Below, piece after piece: positions 19,285 to 28,996 of a stretch of DNA of 64,000 nt. The notes under the pieces were generated by a model that saw only the letters and a list, made by a program, of their open reading frames with translations, was not told the DNA's origin and searched no databases. Source of the DNA: Luteimonas sp. MC1825 (GTDB taxonomy: Bacteria > Pseudomonadota > Gammaproteobacteria > Xanthomonadales > Xanthomonadaceae). Location of the stretch: assembly GCF_014764385.1 (NCBI RefSeq), contig NZ_CP061714.1, positions 2,294,001 to 2,358,000 of the forward strand, read 5' to 3'. The stretch's first letter is position 1. Each line of letters starts with the position of its first letter. The position numbers and the translations under genes are program-made.

Positions 19285-19437
19285 GGATTGACCGTTGCTG
19301 TGAAGAGTGGCCCGGGGAGTACACCGGGATGTCATGGTTCCGGAAACAGGAAAAGGGCGCGGGGCGCCCTTCTCTGCTGGCGGCGACATTGTACCGTGGG
19401 GGTCTGCAGGCCGCCTATCAAGCCCCCCGGGGCAGGA

Positions 19438-20367
19438 TCAGCCGCGCTTGGCGACCATCTGCTGGTCGCCGAGGAACTGGCGCGGGTTGGCGACGCGGCC
19501 GTTTTCCCAGACCTCGAAATGCACGTGCGCGCCGGTGCTGCGGCCGGTGGAACCGGCACGCGCGATCTGCTGGCCCACGCGCACCAGGTCGCCCACCCTC
19601 ACCACGTTGCGCGAGTTGTGCGCGTAGCGGGTCACGTAGCCGTTGCCGTGGTCCACCTCGACCACGTTGCCGTAGCCCGAGCGCACGCCGGAATAGCTGA
19701 CCACGCCATCGGCCACCGACATCACCGCGTCGCCGGTGTTGGCGTCGAAATCGATGCCCTTGTGGTATGCGGCGCCACCGCCGAACGGATCGGCACGGCG
19801 GCCGAAGCCGGAGGTGATGTAGCTGGCGGCCACCGGCGAACGCGAGGGCACGGCGTTGCGGTCGAGTTCGCGGTTGAACAGGAGCGATTCCAGCACCGAG
19901 AGCTGGCTGCCGGCGCCGGCGAGGTCCGAATCCGCCTGCGCGATGCCCTCGCGCAGCTCGGTCGCCGGCATGTCGCCGACCGGGCCGTAGCCGCCCACGC
20001 CCACCGGGCGGTTGAAATCGAATTCACCGTCGCCCAGCTGGGCCACGCGGGTCAGGCGGTCGCCAAGCGCGTTGAGGCGGTTGGCCTGCGCCTGCAGCTC
20101 GCCCAGTCGCGCGGCCAGTGCATTCACCTCGCGCTGCGCGGCGCGGCGGGTGTCGTCGAGACGGGCGTCCTGCGCCTGCACCTGCGCCTGCAGGGTGTTC
20201 ACGTGCCCGGCCTGCAGCCCGGCACCGAGGGTGGCGCCGACCACCAGCATGGCGGCGGCGGCGGCGAGCGGCTTGCGTCCGGCCACGCGCGCGACCCGAA
20301 GGGCGCTGCGGCGGGCGTACTGCAGGAGCCAGTCCTGCGAATGTTGAAGTGAGCGGTGTAGAGTCAT
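19438..20367 (-). CDS. M23 family metallopeptidase (LytM domain), membrane-anchored
   Basis: A 309-residue protein with a cytoplasmic N-terminus, one transmembrane helix (about 34-53), a coiled coil (55-115) and a C-terminal LytM/M23 domain. The zinc ligands are present: His202 and Asp206 in YHKGIDFD and His283 in HVHFE, with His281 as general base, so it should be an active peptidoglycan endopeptidase or a relative of the EnvC/NlpD activators. The long frame extends further, but MTLHRSLQHSQ at ATG 20367 fits best. It occupies the secM position between lpxC and secA. Its start codon is only 3 nt from that of the divergent dciA. Confidence 0.9.
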   Translation of the reverse strand: MTLHRSLQHSQDWLLQYARRSALRVARVAGRKPLAAAAAMLVVGATLGAGLQAGHVNTLQAQVQAQDARLDDTRRAAQREVNALAARLGELQAQANRLNALGDRLTRVAQLGDGEFDFNRPVGVGGYGPVGDMPATELREGIAQADSDLAGAGSQLSVLESLLFNRELDRNAVPSRSPVAASYITSGFGRRADPFGGGAAYHKGIDFDANTGDAVMSVADGVVSYSGVRSGYGNVVEVDHGNGYVTRYAHNSRNVVRVGDLVRVGQQIARAGSTGRSTGAHVHFEVWENGRVANPRQFLGDQQMVAKRG

Positions 20368-20370
20368 CAG

Positions 20371-20796
20371 ATGTCCAGGTCCAGGTCCAAACAGGCAATC
20401 CCCCGAGGTCCACGCGCTGCCCTCGACGCGCTTCTGGCCGATACCGCCGGCCGTCCGATCCAGCGCGCCTTGTGGCTCGACGCTCTGGATCGCCTGCTCC
20501 GTCCCCACTTGCCACCTTCACTGGCCGCGCACGCGCGGCTTGCAAATGTGGATGGCGCGAAGCTGGTCTATCTGGTGGATTCGCCGATCTGGAACGCCAA
20601 ACTGAGGCTTGCCGCTCCGGCGCTCCTCGATGCCGCCCGATCAAACGGACTCGACGTCGACGAGCTCAAGGTCAGGACCACCACCCAGCCGCTCCTCCCG
20701 CCTGCGCGGGTCGAAACAACCGTACTTCCCCTGTCGGCGACCGCCCCGGAATCGCTGCGGGCCGCCTTGGCATCCTTGCGCGACGGGACATCCTAA
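20371..20796 (+). CDS. dciA: DUF721 family protein, DciA-type replicative helicase operator
   Basis: A 141-residue DUF721 protein. The recognisable stretch is residues 60-90, where LVYLVDSPIWNAKLRLAAP corresponds to the conserved V.S..W...LR.......L pattern. DciA loads the DnaB helicase at the origin in bacteria without DnaC; the gene that defined it in Pseudomonas (PA4405) sits in the same place beside lpxC. It is the only plus-strand gene in a long minus-strand region and ends just before the terminator at 20813-20859. The N-terminus SRSRSKQ is basic. Start ATG 20371 leaves room for only a minimal leader. Confidence 0.85.
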   Translation: MSRSRSKQAIPRGPRAALDALLADTAGRPIQRALWLDALDRLLRPHLPPSLAAHARLANVDGAKLVYLVDSPIWNAKLRLAAPALLDAARSNGLDVDELKVRTTTQPLLPPARVETTVLPLSATAPESLRAALASLRDGTS

Positions 20797-20812
20797 ACGT
20801 CGAGGCAGCGTG

Positions 20813-20859
20813 AAAAGTTAACGAAACCGGTGTTTCCGGTCTCATTTCGTTAATTTTTC
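20813..20859. terminator. Bidirectional rho-independent terminator between dciA and lpxC
   Basis: TTAACGAAA at 20818-20826 pairs perfectly with TTTCGTTAA at 20845-20853. A GAAAAG on the left and a TTTTTC on the right extend the stem and act as the A/T tracts for both directions, and an inner CCGG/CCGG pair lies in the loop region. dciA (plus) and lpxC (minus) converge here, so one structure can end both transcripts. Confidence 0.85.
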
Positions 20860-20900
20860 GTGAAATTGTGACCCGGGTTGCCCGGTTCAGCTGCGCAGGT

Positions 20901-21809
20901 TCAGGCCGGTTGCAGGGCGCCGTAGACCACCGGGCCGGTGCCGGTTTCGGGAAACGTCACTTCTTCCCAGGCCGAACGGTCGGCCAGCAGCGCACGCACC
21001 AGGGTGTTGTTCAGCGCATGCCCGGACTTGAAACCGTCGAAGGCGCCGATCACCGGATGCCCGGCGAGGTACAGGTCGCCCACCGCGTCGAGGATCTTGT
21101 GGCGCACGAATTCATCGGCGTAGCGCAGGCCGTCGTCGTTGAGCACCCGGAAGTCGTCGAGCACGATCGCGTTGTCCATCGAGCCACCCAGGCCGAGATT
21201 GCGGTCGCGCATGTATTCAAGGTCGTGCATGAAGCCGAAGGTCCGCGCGCGGCTGACCTCTCGGATGTAGTTCTCGGTGGAAAATTCCACTTCGGCGCGC
21301 GACTGGCTGGTCGGGATGGCCGGGTGGTTGAACTCGATGGTGAAGCCCAGGCGGAAGCCGTCGTAGGGCTCGAAGCGCGCGATCTTGTCGCCGTCGCGCA
21401 CCTCCACCGGGCGCTTGATGCGGATGAAGCGCTTGGGCGCGTCCTGCTCCACGATGCCCGCCGACTGCAGCAGGAACACGAACGGGCCGGACGAGCCGTC
21501 CATGATCGGCACCTCGGCCGCGGACAGCTCGATCATGATGTTGTCGATGCCGAGGCCGGCGAGCGCCGACATCAGGTGCTCGACCGTCTGCACCTTGGCC
21601 CCGCCCTGCGACAGGCCGGTGCACAGCGTGGTCTCGCTGACCAGCATGGCATCGGCCGGGATCTCGACCGGCGGCTCCATGTCCACGCGGCGGAACACGA
21701 TGCCGGCGTCGGGCGCGGCCGGACGCATGGTCAGGTACACCTTTTCGCCGCTGTGCAGCCCCACGCCGGTGGCGCGGGTGACATTCTTGATGGTGCGCTG
21801 CTGGACCAT
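20901..21809 (-). CDS. lpxC: UDP-3-O-acyl-N-acetylglucosamine deacetylase
   Basis: A 302-residue zinc deacetylase that commits UDP-3-O-acyl-GlcNAc to lipid A. It starts [24 protein letters not shown], the family N-terminus. The first zinc histidine is His78 in TVEHLMSAL. The remaining metal and catalytic residues lie in the [13 protein letters not shown] and SGHALNN segments near the C-terminus. The frame is open to 22145, but that part is a shadow of the ftsZ 3' region. ATG 21809 is 181 nt from the ftsZ stop, so lpxC may have its own promoter there; none is clear. A modest CCCCG/CGGGG hairpin lies in that gap at about 21905-21925. Confidence 0.97.
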   Translation of the reverse strand: MVQQRTIKNVTRATGVGLHSGEKVYLTMRPAAPDAGIVFRRVDMEPPVEIPADAMLVSETTLCTGLSQGGAKVQTVEHLMSALAGLGIDNIMIELSAAEVPIMDGSSGPFVFLLQSAGIVEQDAPKRFIRIKRPVEVRDGDKIARFEPYDGFRLGFTIEFNHPAIPTSQSRAEVEFSTENYIREVSRARTFGFMHDLEYMRDRNLGLGGSMDNAIVLDDFRVLNDDGLRYADEFVRHKILDAVGDLYLAGHPVIGAFDGFKSGHALNNTLVRALLADRSAWEEVTFPETGTGPVVYGALQPA

Positions 21810-21990
21810 GGGGGCTCGGTGGGAACGCCGGCGTCGCAACGCGGCAAATGAAAGCGGCTCGCAATCTAGCATGCGCGCCGCTCGACCTGAACGGAAGCAG
21901 CCCCTCCCCCGCAACCGGGGAAGGCGGCCCAACCCACCAGGCCACCCCCCCGTCCTTCGCGCCTTCGCGAGAAAAACCGCTCCAGCCCCC

Positions 21991-23232
21991 TCAATCCGCC
22001 TGGCGCCGCAGGAACGCCGGAATATCCAGGTAGCTGTCGCTGCCGAAGTCCGCCACCGCCGGGGTCGCCGCCGCCGGCTCCGCCGAGCCGCGGCGCAGGC
22101 CGAAGCCGCCCACCGCGGACGCCGGTGCCACCGCATGGCCGTCATCCTCTTCGATGAACATGCCGGTGGTGCCGTCGCGACGGCCCTGGGTGTTGATCAG
22201 CTGCACGTGCGGGCGCTGGCGCGGGGATTCGCCGAAGGCGGCGTCGCGGCCGCCGGCCTGGCGCACGTGGCCGCGGTTGAGACCCGTGGCCACGACGGTG
22301 ACGCGGACCTCGTCCTGCATGTCCGGGTCGAGCACGGTGCCGATGACGATGGTCGCGTCCTCGCTGGCGAAGTTCTCCACGGTGCGGCCGACTTCGTCGA
22401 ACTCGCTCATGGTGAAGTCCGGGCCGGCGGTGATGTTGACCAGGATGCCGTTGGCGCCGGCCAGGTTGACGTCGTCGAGCAGCGGGTTCTGGATCGCGGC
22501 CTCGGCGGCAGCCTGGGCGCGGTCGTCGCCGCGTGCGGTGCCGGTGCCCATCATCGCCAGGCCCATCTCGCTCATCACGGTGCGCACGTCGGCGAAGTCG
22601 ACGTTGATCAGGCCCGGGCGCACGATCAGGTCGGCGATGCCCTGCACGGCGCCGAGCAGCACGTCATTCGCCGCGCGGAAGGCCTGCACCATGGTGGCGT
22701 TGCGGCCGAGCACGGTGATCAGCTTCTCGTTGGGGATGGTGATCAGCGAGTCGCAGTGCTGGCTCAGGTCCTCGATGCCCTTGAGCGCGACCTGCATGCG
22801 GCGGCGGCCTTCGAACGGGAACGGCTTGGTGACCACGGCGACGGTCAGGATGCCCATCTCCTTGGCCAGCTGGGCCACCACGGGTGCCGCACCGGTGCCG
22901 GTGCCGCCGCCCATGCCGGCGGTGATGAACACCATGTCCGCGCCCTGCAGCGCCGCCATGATCTGGTCGCGGTCCTCGAGCGCGGCCTGGCGGCCGACCT
23001 CCGGGTTCGCGCCCGCGCCCAGGCCCTTGGTGACGCCGGTGCCGAGCTGCAGCTGCAGCCGCGCGCCGCAGGTGCGGATGGCCTGCGCGTCGGTGTTGGC
23101 GGTGATGAATTCCACCCCGTCCACGCTGCCGTTGACCATGTGCGCGACCGCGTTGCCGCCGCCGCCACCCACGCCAATGACCTTGATGACCGCGTTGGGG
23201 GCCATTTTTTCAACCAGTTCGAAGTGCGCCAT
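21991..23232 (-). CDS. ftsZ: Cell division GTPase FtsZ
   Basis: A 413-residue tubulin homologue that polymerises into the division ring. The tubulin signature GGGTGTG is at 108-114, the N-terminal [10 protein letters not shown] at 20-29 and the synergy-loop region NVDFADV follows in the second domain. A variable linker of about 65 residues leads to the conserved C-terminal peptide [13 protein letters not shown] (401-413), which binds FtsA and ZipA. AAAGGA lies 8 nt before ATG 23232. The 131-nt leader between ftsA and ftsZ is AT-richer near the start and is the first real gap in the dcw cluster, so a local promoter is plausible. Confidence 0.98.
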   Translation of the reverse strand: MAHFELVEKMAPNAVIKVIGVGGGGGNAVAHMVNGSVDGVEFITANTDAQAIRTCGARLQLQLGTGVTKGLGAGANPEVGRQAALEDRDQIMAALQGADMVFITAGMGGGTGTGAAPVVAQLAKEMGILTVAVVTKPFPFEGRRRMQVALKGIEDLSQHCDSLITIPNEKLITVLGRNATMVQAFRAANDVLLGAVQGIADLIVRPGLINVDFADVRTVMSEMGLAMMGTGTARGDDRAQAAAEAAIQNPLLDDVNLAGANGILVNITAGPDFTMSEFDEVGRTVENFASEDATIVIGTVLDPDMQDEVRVTVVATGLNRGHVRQAGGRDAAFGESPRQRPHVQLINTQGRRDGTTGMFIEEDDGHAVAPASAVGGFGLRRGSAEPAAATPAVADFGSDSYLDIPAFLRRQAD

Positions 23233-23363
23233 GTCCGTGTCCTTTATGTAGTTATGTGTTGCTGGTGTCGTGTCGCGGTGCCGCCAGGTGCTGCAAACTG
23301 CGTTTTCGTTTTCGTCGTCGCCTCGCCCTCGGGGGTCCGGCGCGCGGTGTGTTCGCGTCCATC

Positions 23364-24599
23364 TCAGAACTCCCCGTTGAACCAGGTCTTGATCTTCTTC
23401 AGCAGGCTGCCGGCGCGGCCGCTCGGGATCACCGGGCGCCGCGGGTGCTCGATCTGGCTGCCCATCAGCAGCAGCCCCACGCCGGTGGCGTGCACCGGGT
23501 TGTTGACCACTTCGCCAAGTCCCGTCACGTGCTGCGGGATGCCCACGCGCACCGGCATCTGCAGCATTTCCTCGGCAAGTTCCACCACGCCTTCCATCTT
23601 TGCCGAGCCGCCGGTGAGCACCATGCCGGCGCGCACGTGCTGCTCGAAGCCCGAGCGGCGCAGTTCGGCCTGCACCATCTCGAAGATCTCCTCGTAGCGC
23701 GCCTGCACCGCCTGCGCGAGCGACTGCCGCGGCAGCCGGCGCGGCGGACGGTCGCCGACGCTCGGCACCTGGATCGACTCCTCGCTGGTCGCCAGCTGCG
23801 CCAGCGCGCAGGCATAGCGCACCTTGATCTGCTCGGCTTCCGGCGTGGGCGTGCGCAACATGTGCGCGATGTCCTCGGTGACCTTGTCGCCGGCGATCGG
23901 CAGGCTCGCGGTGTGGCAGATCGCGCCCTGCACGAATACCGCCAGGTCCGTGGTGCCGGCGCCGATGTCGACCATCACCACGCCGAGCTCGCGCTCGTCG
24001 CTGGTCAGCACCGCGGTGCTCGACGCCAGCGACGACAGCACCAGGTCGTCGATCTGCAGGCCGCAGCGCTGCACGCACTTGGAGATGTTGGCGGCGGCCG
24101 ACTGCGCGCACACCACCAGGTGCGCGTGCACCTCGAGGCGCACGCCGGTCATGCCGACCGGGTTGCGGATGCCTTCCTGCGAATCGTCCAGCACGTACTC
24201 GCGCGGGATGGCGTGCAGGATCTTCTGGTCGGCCGGGATGGCGACGGCCTTCGCGGCGTCGAGCACGCGGTCCAGGTCGCCCCAGGTGACCTCGCCGTCG
24301 CGGATGGGCACGATGCCCGGCGAGTTCTTGCACTGCACGTGGTTGCCGGAGATCGAGGCGTACACCGAGCGGATCTCGCAGCCGGCCATCAGCTCGGCCT
24401 CTTCCACGGCGCGCTGGATGGATTGCACGGTGGATTCGATGTCGACCACCACGCCGCGCTTCAGCCCCCGTGATTCGTGGCTGCCGATGCCGATCACCTC
24501 GATCGGGTTGCCCGGCGAGTACTCGCCGACCAGGGCCACGACCTTGGAGGTGCCGATGTCGAGGCCGACGATGAGGGCCTTGTCGCCTTTGCGGTTCAT
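23364..24599 (-). CDS. ftsA: Cell division actin-like protein FtsA
   Basis: A 411-residue actin-fold ATPase that tethers FtsZ to the membrane and recruits late division proteins. Phosphate-binding segments are visible as [10 protein letters not shown] near residue 11 and [13 protein letters not shown] near 207, with [14 protein letters not shown] as the adenosine motif. The C-terminus [13 protein letters not shown] is the amphipathic membrane-targeting helix. ATG 24599 overlaps the ftsQ stop (ATGA), giving coupled translation. The preceding long frame is shadow of ftsQ. Confidence 0.97.
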   Translation of the reverse strand: MNRKGDKALIVGLDIGTSKVVALVGEYSPGNPIEVIGIGSHESRGLKRGVVVDIESTVQSIQRAVEEAELMAGCEIRSVYASISGNHVQCKNSPGIVPIRDGEVTWGDLDRVLDAAKAVAIPADQKILHAIPREYVLDDSQEGIRNPVGMTGVRLEVHAHLVVCAQSAAANISKCVQRCGLQIDDLVLSSLASSTAVLTSDERELGVVMVDIGAGTTDLAVFVQGAICHTASLPIAGDKVTEDIAHMLRTPTPEAEQIKVRYACALAQLATSEESIQVPSVGDRPPRRLPRQSLAQAVQARYEEIFEMVQAELRRSGFEQHVRAGMVLTGGSAKMEGVVELAEEMLQMPVRVGIPQHVTGLGEVVNNPVHATGVGLLLMGSQIEHPRRPVIPSGRAGSLLKKIKTWFNGEF

Positions 24600-25303
24600 G
24601 CGTTTTGTTCCTCGGCCCATGTCAGGGCGAAGCCATTGGTGTAGCGAAGGTCGGCGCGGGCCAGCGGCCTGGGCGTCTGGGCCATGAGCTGCGGCAGCAG
24701 CCGCGCGAAGCGTGCCAGGCGCAGGCGCGCCTCGTGGCTGCCGATCACGACTTCGGTGTTGTTGGAGAGCACCAGCGTCCAGCTGCCGCGAGTGTCGAGC
24801 AGCAGCGCGCTCACGCCGTAGCCGGTGGGCGCGAACAGCGTGCGCGACTCGTTGTACAGCGCCACTACGTCGGCGGTGCGCGCGGCCGGGCCGTGCAGGA
24901 TCGGCAGGCCGTCGGGCACGGTGACGCCCGCGGCCGGGAACACCTTGCCCTGCTGCGAGAGCAGGCTGTCCGCGCCCCAGCGTGCGAACGGGCGGTGCTC
25001 GTGCACGCGCACGTCCAGCACGTCGGGCCAGGTCTTGCTGACCTCGGCGTGCTCGACCCACGGCAGCACCGCGACCGCGGAGCGGGCCTCGTCGAGGCGG
25101 ATCGCGAAGAAGCCCTGGGTGGCGTACGGCAGCACCGCTTCGCGCACCTGCGCGGGATCGACCTGCTGCAGGTTGTCGTTGATGCGCAGCGTGCGCAGCG
25201 GCCAGCGCTCGGCGCCGATCCAGCCCTTGACCACGGCGACAACCGGCAGCGCGATCAGCGCCACCGCCAGGGTCCAGGCCAGGATCCGCGCCAGCGCGTT
25301 CAC
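24596..25303 (-). CDS. ftsQ: Cell division protein FtsQ
   Basis: A 235-residue bitopic protein linking early and late divisome parts. It has a short cytoplasmic N-terminus, one transmembrane helix (about 5-25) and a periplasmic POTRA domain starting [22 protein letters not shown]. This is followed by the beta domain that contacts FtsB/FtsL. GTG 25303 was preferred because it gives [12 protein letters not shown], like related proteins, and overlaps the ddl stop by 4 nt; ATG 25330 is an alternative adding nine residues. It is coupled at both ends to ddlB and ftsA. Confidence 0.92.
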   Translation of the reverse strand: MNALARILAWTLAVALIALPVVAVVKGWIGAERWPLRTLRINDNLQQVDPAQVREAVLPYATQGFFAIRLDEARSAVAVLPWVEHAEVSKTWPDVLDVRVHEHRPFARWGADSLLSQQGKVFPAAGVTVPDGLPILHGPAARTADVVALYNESRTLFAPTGYGVSALLLDTRGSWTLVLSNNTEVVIGSHEARLRLARFARLLPQLMAQTPRPLARADLRYTNGFALTWAEEQNA

Positions 25304-26241
25304 AGCGTCTGCTCCAGCACGCGCCAGCACAGCTCGGCGTAGTCGCAGCCCAAGGCGGCGGCGGCCTTGGGCACCAGCGAATGACTGGTCATGCCGGGTG
25401 CGGTGTTCACTTCAATCAGCTGCAGGCCGCGCGCGTTGTCGCGCATCACGTCCACGCGGCCCCAGCCGCTGCAGCCGGCGGCGGTGAACGCCTGCAGCGA
25501 CAGGGCGCGGATCGCGTCCTCGTCGCTGCCGGACATGCCGGGGCACAGGTACTGCGTGTCGTCGGCGATGTACTTGGCGTGGTAGTCGTACCACTCGCCG
25601 GCCGGCACGATGCGGATCGACGGCAGCGCCACGTCGCCGAGGATGCCGACGGTGAGCTCGTCGCCCTGCACCATCTGCTCCATCAGCAGCTCGCCGTCGT
25701 AACCGGCGGCGAACTCGATGGCCGGCGCCAGGTCGGCCGGCGCCAGCACGCGGAATACGCCGACGCTGGAGCCTTCGCACGACGGCTTGACGAATACCGG
25801 GTAGCCCAGCGCCTCGGCGGCGGCGCGCAGGTCGGCGCCCTTCGGCAGGCGCTCGAAGCGCGGCGTGGGCAGGCCGGCGGCGATCCACACCTGCTTGGTG
25901 CGCACCTTGTCCATGGTCAGCGCGCTGCCGAGCACGCCGGAGCCCGTGACGGGCACGCGCAGCGCCTGCAGCACGCCCTGCAGCACGCCGTTCTCGCCGT
26001 CGCCGCCGTGCAGGATGTTGAACACGCGGTCGAACTGGCGGTCCTGCAGCTCGCGCAGCAGGTTGGGCACGCCGTCCACCGCCGCCACGTCCACGCCGCG
26101 CGACTGCAGCGCGGCGAGCACGTTGCGTCCGGAATCCAGCGACACCTCGCGCTCGGCGCTGGCGCCGCCCATCAGCACGGCGACGCGGCCGAAGTCGGCG
26201 GCGCGGGTGATGCGCAGCGGAGGCAGGACGGATGCGGTCAT
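25300..26241 (-). CDS. ddlB: D-alanine--D-alanine ligase
   Basis: A 313-residue ATP-grasp ligase forming D-Ala-D-Ala for the peptidoglycan pentapeptide. N-terminal [19 protein letters not shown] (18-36) carries the glycine-rich loop and catalytic Glu. [12 protein letters not shown] (about 79-90) is the family signature, [11 protein letters not shown] contributes nucleotide binding, and [10 protein letters not shown] near the C-terminus holds the Mg ligands. The length is normal. It overlaps murC and ftsQ by 4 nt each. Confidence 0.96.
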   Translation of the reverse strand: MTASVLPPLRITRAADFGRVAVLMGGASAEREVSLDSGRNVLAALQSRGVDVAAVDGVPNLLRELQDRQFDRVFNILHGGDGENGVLQGVLQALRVPVTGSGVLGSALTMDKVRTKQVWIAAGLPTPRFERLPKGADLRAAAEALGYPVFVKPSCEGSSVGVFRVLAPADLAPAIEFAAGYDGELLMEQMVQGDELTVGILGDVALPSIRIVPAGEWYDYHAKYIADDTQYLCPGMSGSDEDAIRALSLQAFTAAGCSGWGRVDVMRDNARGLQLIEVNTAPGMTSHSLVPKAAAALGCDYAELCWRVLEQTL

Positions 26242-27686
26242 GCGCCCTCCTCCGGGAAGCCTTCGCTGGCCAGCTGCTGCGCCACGTGACCGATGTCGCC
26301 GGCGCCCATCACCAGCAGCAGATCGTTGTCCTGGAGGATGTCGGGCAGCACGTCGCGCAGCTCGGACGGCCCGCCCACGACCACCGGATCGATGCGGCCA
26401 CGCGCGCGGATGGCACGCGCCAGCGCACGCGAGTCGGCATTGGCGATCGGTGCCTCGCCGGCCGGGTAGACCTCGGTCAGCACCAGCGCGTCGACACCCG
26501 AGAGCACGCCGGCGAAATCATCGAGCAGGTCGCGCGTGCGGCTGTAGCGGTGCGGCTGGAACGCCACCACCAGGCGGCGCTCCGGCCAGCCGCCGCGCGC
26601 GGCTTCGAACACCGCGGCCAGTTCGTTGGGATGGTGGCCGTAGTCGTCGACCAGCTGCACCTTCGCGCCGCGCGCGGTGGTGAGTTCGGCGAGCATGTTG
26701 AAGCGCCGGCCGATGCCTTCGAAGCCGCGCAGCGCGGTGGCGATGGCATCGGTGGACACGCCGAGCTGCCAGCCCACCGTGGCCGCGGCCAGCGCGTTCT
26801 GCACGTTGTGGCGGCCGGGCAGCGCCAGCTCCACCACCGTGCGCGAGCCGTCGGGCAGGCACAGCGTGAAGTGCATGCTCGGGCCGGTCTGGCTGACGTC
26901 GATGGCGCGCACGTCGGCGTCGTCGTGGAAGCCGTAGGTCATGACATGGCGCGACACGGTGCCCGCCAGCGCCGCGACCTCGGGATCGTCCAGGCACAGC
27001 ACCGCGAGGCCGTAGAACGGCAGGCGATGCAGGAACTCGGAGAACGCCTGCAGCACGCGGCTGAAGTCGCCGCCGTAGTTCTCGAGATGGTCGACGTCGA
27101 TATTGGTGACGATGGCCACCAGCGGATTCAGGCGCAGGAAGCTGCCGTCGCTCTCGTCGGCCTCGGCCACCAGCCATTCGCCGCCGCCCAGGCGCGCGTT
27201 GGCGCCGGCCGCGAGCAGCTTGCCGCCGATGACGAAGGTCGGGTCCAGGCCGCCTTCCGCCAGTACGCTGGACAGGAGCGATGTGGTGGTGGTCTTGCCG
27301 TGCGTGCCGGCGACAGCCACGCCGCGGCGGAAGCGCATCAGCTCGGCCAGCATCTCCGCGCGCGGCACCACCGGGATGCGCTGCGCACGCGCCTCGAGCA
27401 GTTCCGGGTTGTCGGCGCGGATCGCGCTCGAGGCGACCACGACATCCTTGCCGAGCACGTTCGCCGCGGTGTGGCCGCGGTGGATGGCGATGCCGAGGCC
27501 GGCGAGGCGGCGCGTGACCGCGTTGTCGGCGGTGTCGGAGCCGGACACGTCGTAACCGAGCGTGCCGAGCACCTCGGCGATGCCGCTCATGCCGGTGCCG
27601 CCGATGCCGACGAAGTGCACGCGCGAATGGCGGCGTGCGAAGTCGGCCATCGCGATGCCGTGGCTTTCATCAAGGCGGCGCATCAT
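26238..27686 (-). CDS. murC: UDP-N-acetylmuramate--L-alanine ligase
   Basis: A 482-residue Mur ligase that adds L-Ala to UDP-MurNAc. It shows the N-terminal UDP-binding [14 protein letters not shown] (27-40), the P-loop [10 protein letters not shown] (127-136), the central EADESDGSF segment and the C-terminal DDYGHHPNE motif characteristic of MurC. ATG 27686 overlaps the ftsW stop (ATGA). In most gammaproteobacterial dcw clusters murG lies between ftsW and murC; here the junction is immediate. Confidence 0.96.
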   Translation of the reverse strand: MMRRLDESHGIAMADFARRHSRVHFVGIGGTGMSGIAEVLGTLGYDVSGSDTADNAVTRRLAGLGIAIHRGHTAANVLGKDVVVASSAIRADNPELLEARAQRIPVVPRAEMLAELMRFRRGVAVAGTHGKTTTTSLLSSVLAEGGLDPTFVIGGKLLAAGANARLGGGEWLVAEADESDGSFLRLNPLVAIVTNIDVDHLENYGGDFSRVLQAFSEFLHRLPFYGLAVLCLDDPEVAALAGTVSRHVMTYGFHDDADVRAIDVSQTGPSMHFTLCLPDGSRTVVELALPGRHNVQNALAAATVGWQLGVSTDAIATALRGFEGIGRRFNMLAELTTARGAKVQLVDDYGHHPNELAAVFEAARGGWPERRLVVAFQPHRYSRTRDLLDDFAGVLSGVDALVLTEVYPAGEAPIANADSRALARAIRARGRIDPVVVGGPSELRDVLPDILQDNDLLLVMGAGDIGHVAQQLASEGFPEEGA

Positions 27687-28996
27687 GCCCGTGCCCTCGG
27701 CGAGAACGTGGGTTCGACGCGCTGGCGCAGGCGGCTGGTGCCGCGCGCGGCCAGTGAAGGCGTCGGCTGGGTGGTTTCGGGTGGCGGTGGCATGGGGACC
27801 TGTGAGGGGTTGGCGTTCTCGCCGCGCAGGCGCGCAACCTGGCGCTGGGCGCGGTCGAGTTCGTAGGAGACGCGCAGCAGCACGCCCATGGCGGCGCAGG
27901 TCATCAGCACGCTCGAGCCGCCCGACGACACCAGCGGCAGGGTCAGGCCCTTGGTGGGCAGCAGGCCGAGGTTGACGCCGATCGACACCAGGCTCTGCAG
28001 GCTGATCCACAGTGCGATGCCGAACGCGCAGTAGCCGGCGAAGTGGCGACGCATTTCCACGCACTTCAGGCCGATCCAGAACGCGCGCCCGACCAGCAGC
28101 GCGTACAGGCCGATCACCGCGCATACGCCGATGAAGCCGAGCTCCTCGGCGATCACCGCGAGGATGAAGTCGGTGTGTGCCTCGGGCAGGTACGACAGCT
28201 TCTGGATCGACGCGCCCAGGCCCACGCCCGTCAGCTCGCCGCGGCCCACCGCCATCAGCGCGTTGGCCAGCTGGTAGCCGCTGTTGAACGGATCGGCAAA
28301 GGGATCCATGAACGAGGTCAGGCGGCGCATGCGGTAAGGCTCGGCGATCGCCACCAGCGCCAGCACCGGCAGCAGCAGCAACACCGGCGCGGCCATGCGC
28401 GGCAGGTGCACGCCGCCCAGCACCAGCATGCCGGCGGTGATCGCCAGCACCAGCGCCAGCGAGCCGAAGTCCGGCTGCAGCGCCAGCAGCGCCATCAGCA
28501 GGATCGCCACGCCGATGGGCTTCAGCATCGCGCCCCAGGTGGCGTTGACCTCGTCGCGGAAGCGCACCAGGTAGCTCGCCAGCCACACGATGTACATCAG
28601 CTTGACCGCCTCGACCGCCTGGAACTTGGACACGCCGAGGTTCAGCCAGCGCTGCGCGCCGTTGACGCTGCTGCCCAGCCCGGGCACGAACACCATCAGC
28701 AGCAGCAGGAAGCAGCCGACCAGAAGCAGGCGGTCGAAGCGCTCGATGGTCTTGAGTTCGGTGCGCATGGCCCAGAACGCGAGGCCGGTGCCGAGTGCCA
28801 GGAACACCAGGTGGCGGGTGAGGAAGTAGAACGGGCCGACATCGAGGTCCTCGCCGATGGCGATCGAGCTCGACGCCACCATCACCACGCCCAGCGCCGC
28901 CAGCCCGGTCACCGCGGCGAGCAGCCACGGGTCGAAGCGGCCGGCGATGGCATCCAGCCGGGTGGCCTGCGCGGAATGGTCGTGGCCGCGGTCCAT
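27683..28996 (-). CDS. ftsW: Peptidoglycan glycosyltransferase FtsW
   Basis: A 437-residue SEDS-family membrane protein that polymerises septal lipid II with FtsI. About ten transmembrane helices are present. The signatures SSVNGAQRWL, LQPDFGSLALV (with the catalytic Asp), SGYQLANALMAVGRGE and a C-terminal LPLVSSGGSSVL are all present. The tail after the last helix is long and proline/threonine-rich. ATG 28996 shares one base with the mraY stop (TGATG). The 3' end runs straight into murC with no room for murG. Confidence 0.96.
   Translation of the reverse strand: MDRGHDHSAQATRLDAIAGRFDPWLLAAVTGLAALGVVMVASSSIAIGEDLDVGPFYFLTRHLVFLALGTGLAFWAMRTELKTIERFDRLLLVGCFLLLLMVFVPGLGSSVNGAQRWLNLGVSKFQAVEAVKLMYIVWLASYLVRFRDEVNATWGAMLKPIGVAILLMALLALQPDFGSLALVLAITAGMLVLGGVHLPRMAAPVLLLLPVLALVAIAEPYRMRRLTSFMDPFADPFNSGYQLANALMAVGRGELTGVGLGASIQKLSYLPEAHTDFILAVIAEELGFIGVCAVIGLYALLVGRAFWIGLKCVEMRRHFAGYCAFGIALWISLQSLVSIGVNLGLLPTKGLTLPLVSSGGSSVLMTCAAMGVLLRVSYELDRAQRQVARLRGENANPSQVPMPPPPETTQPTPSLAARGTSRLRQRVEPTFSPRARA

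Noticed and set aside
19285-19437. Possible secM upstream of secA
   Set aside because: The gap contains no credible arrest-peptide gene; the enterobacterial secM position is taken by the M23 peptidase gene, which is a different protein.
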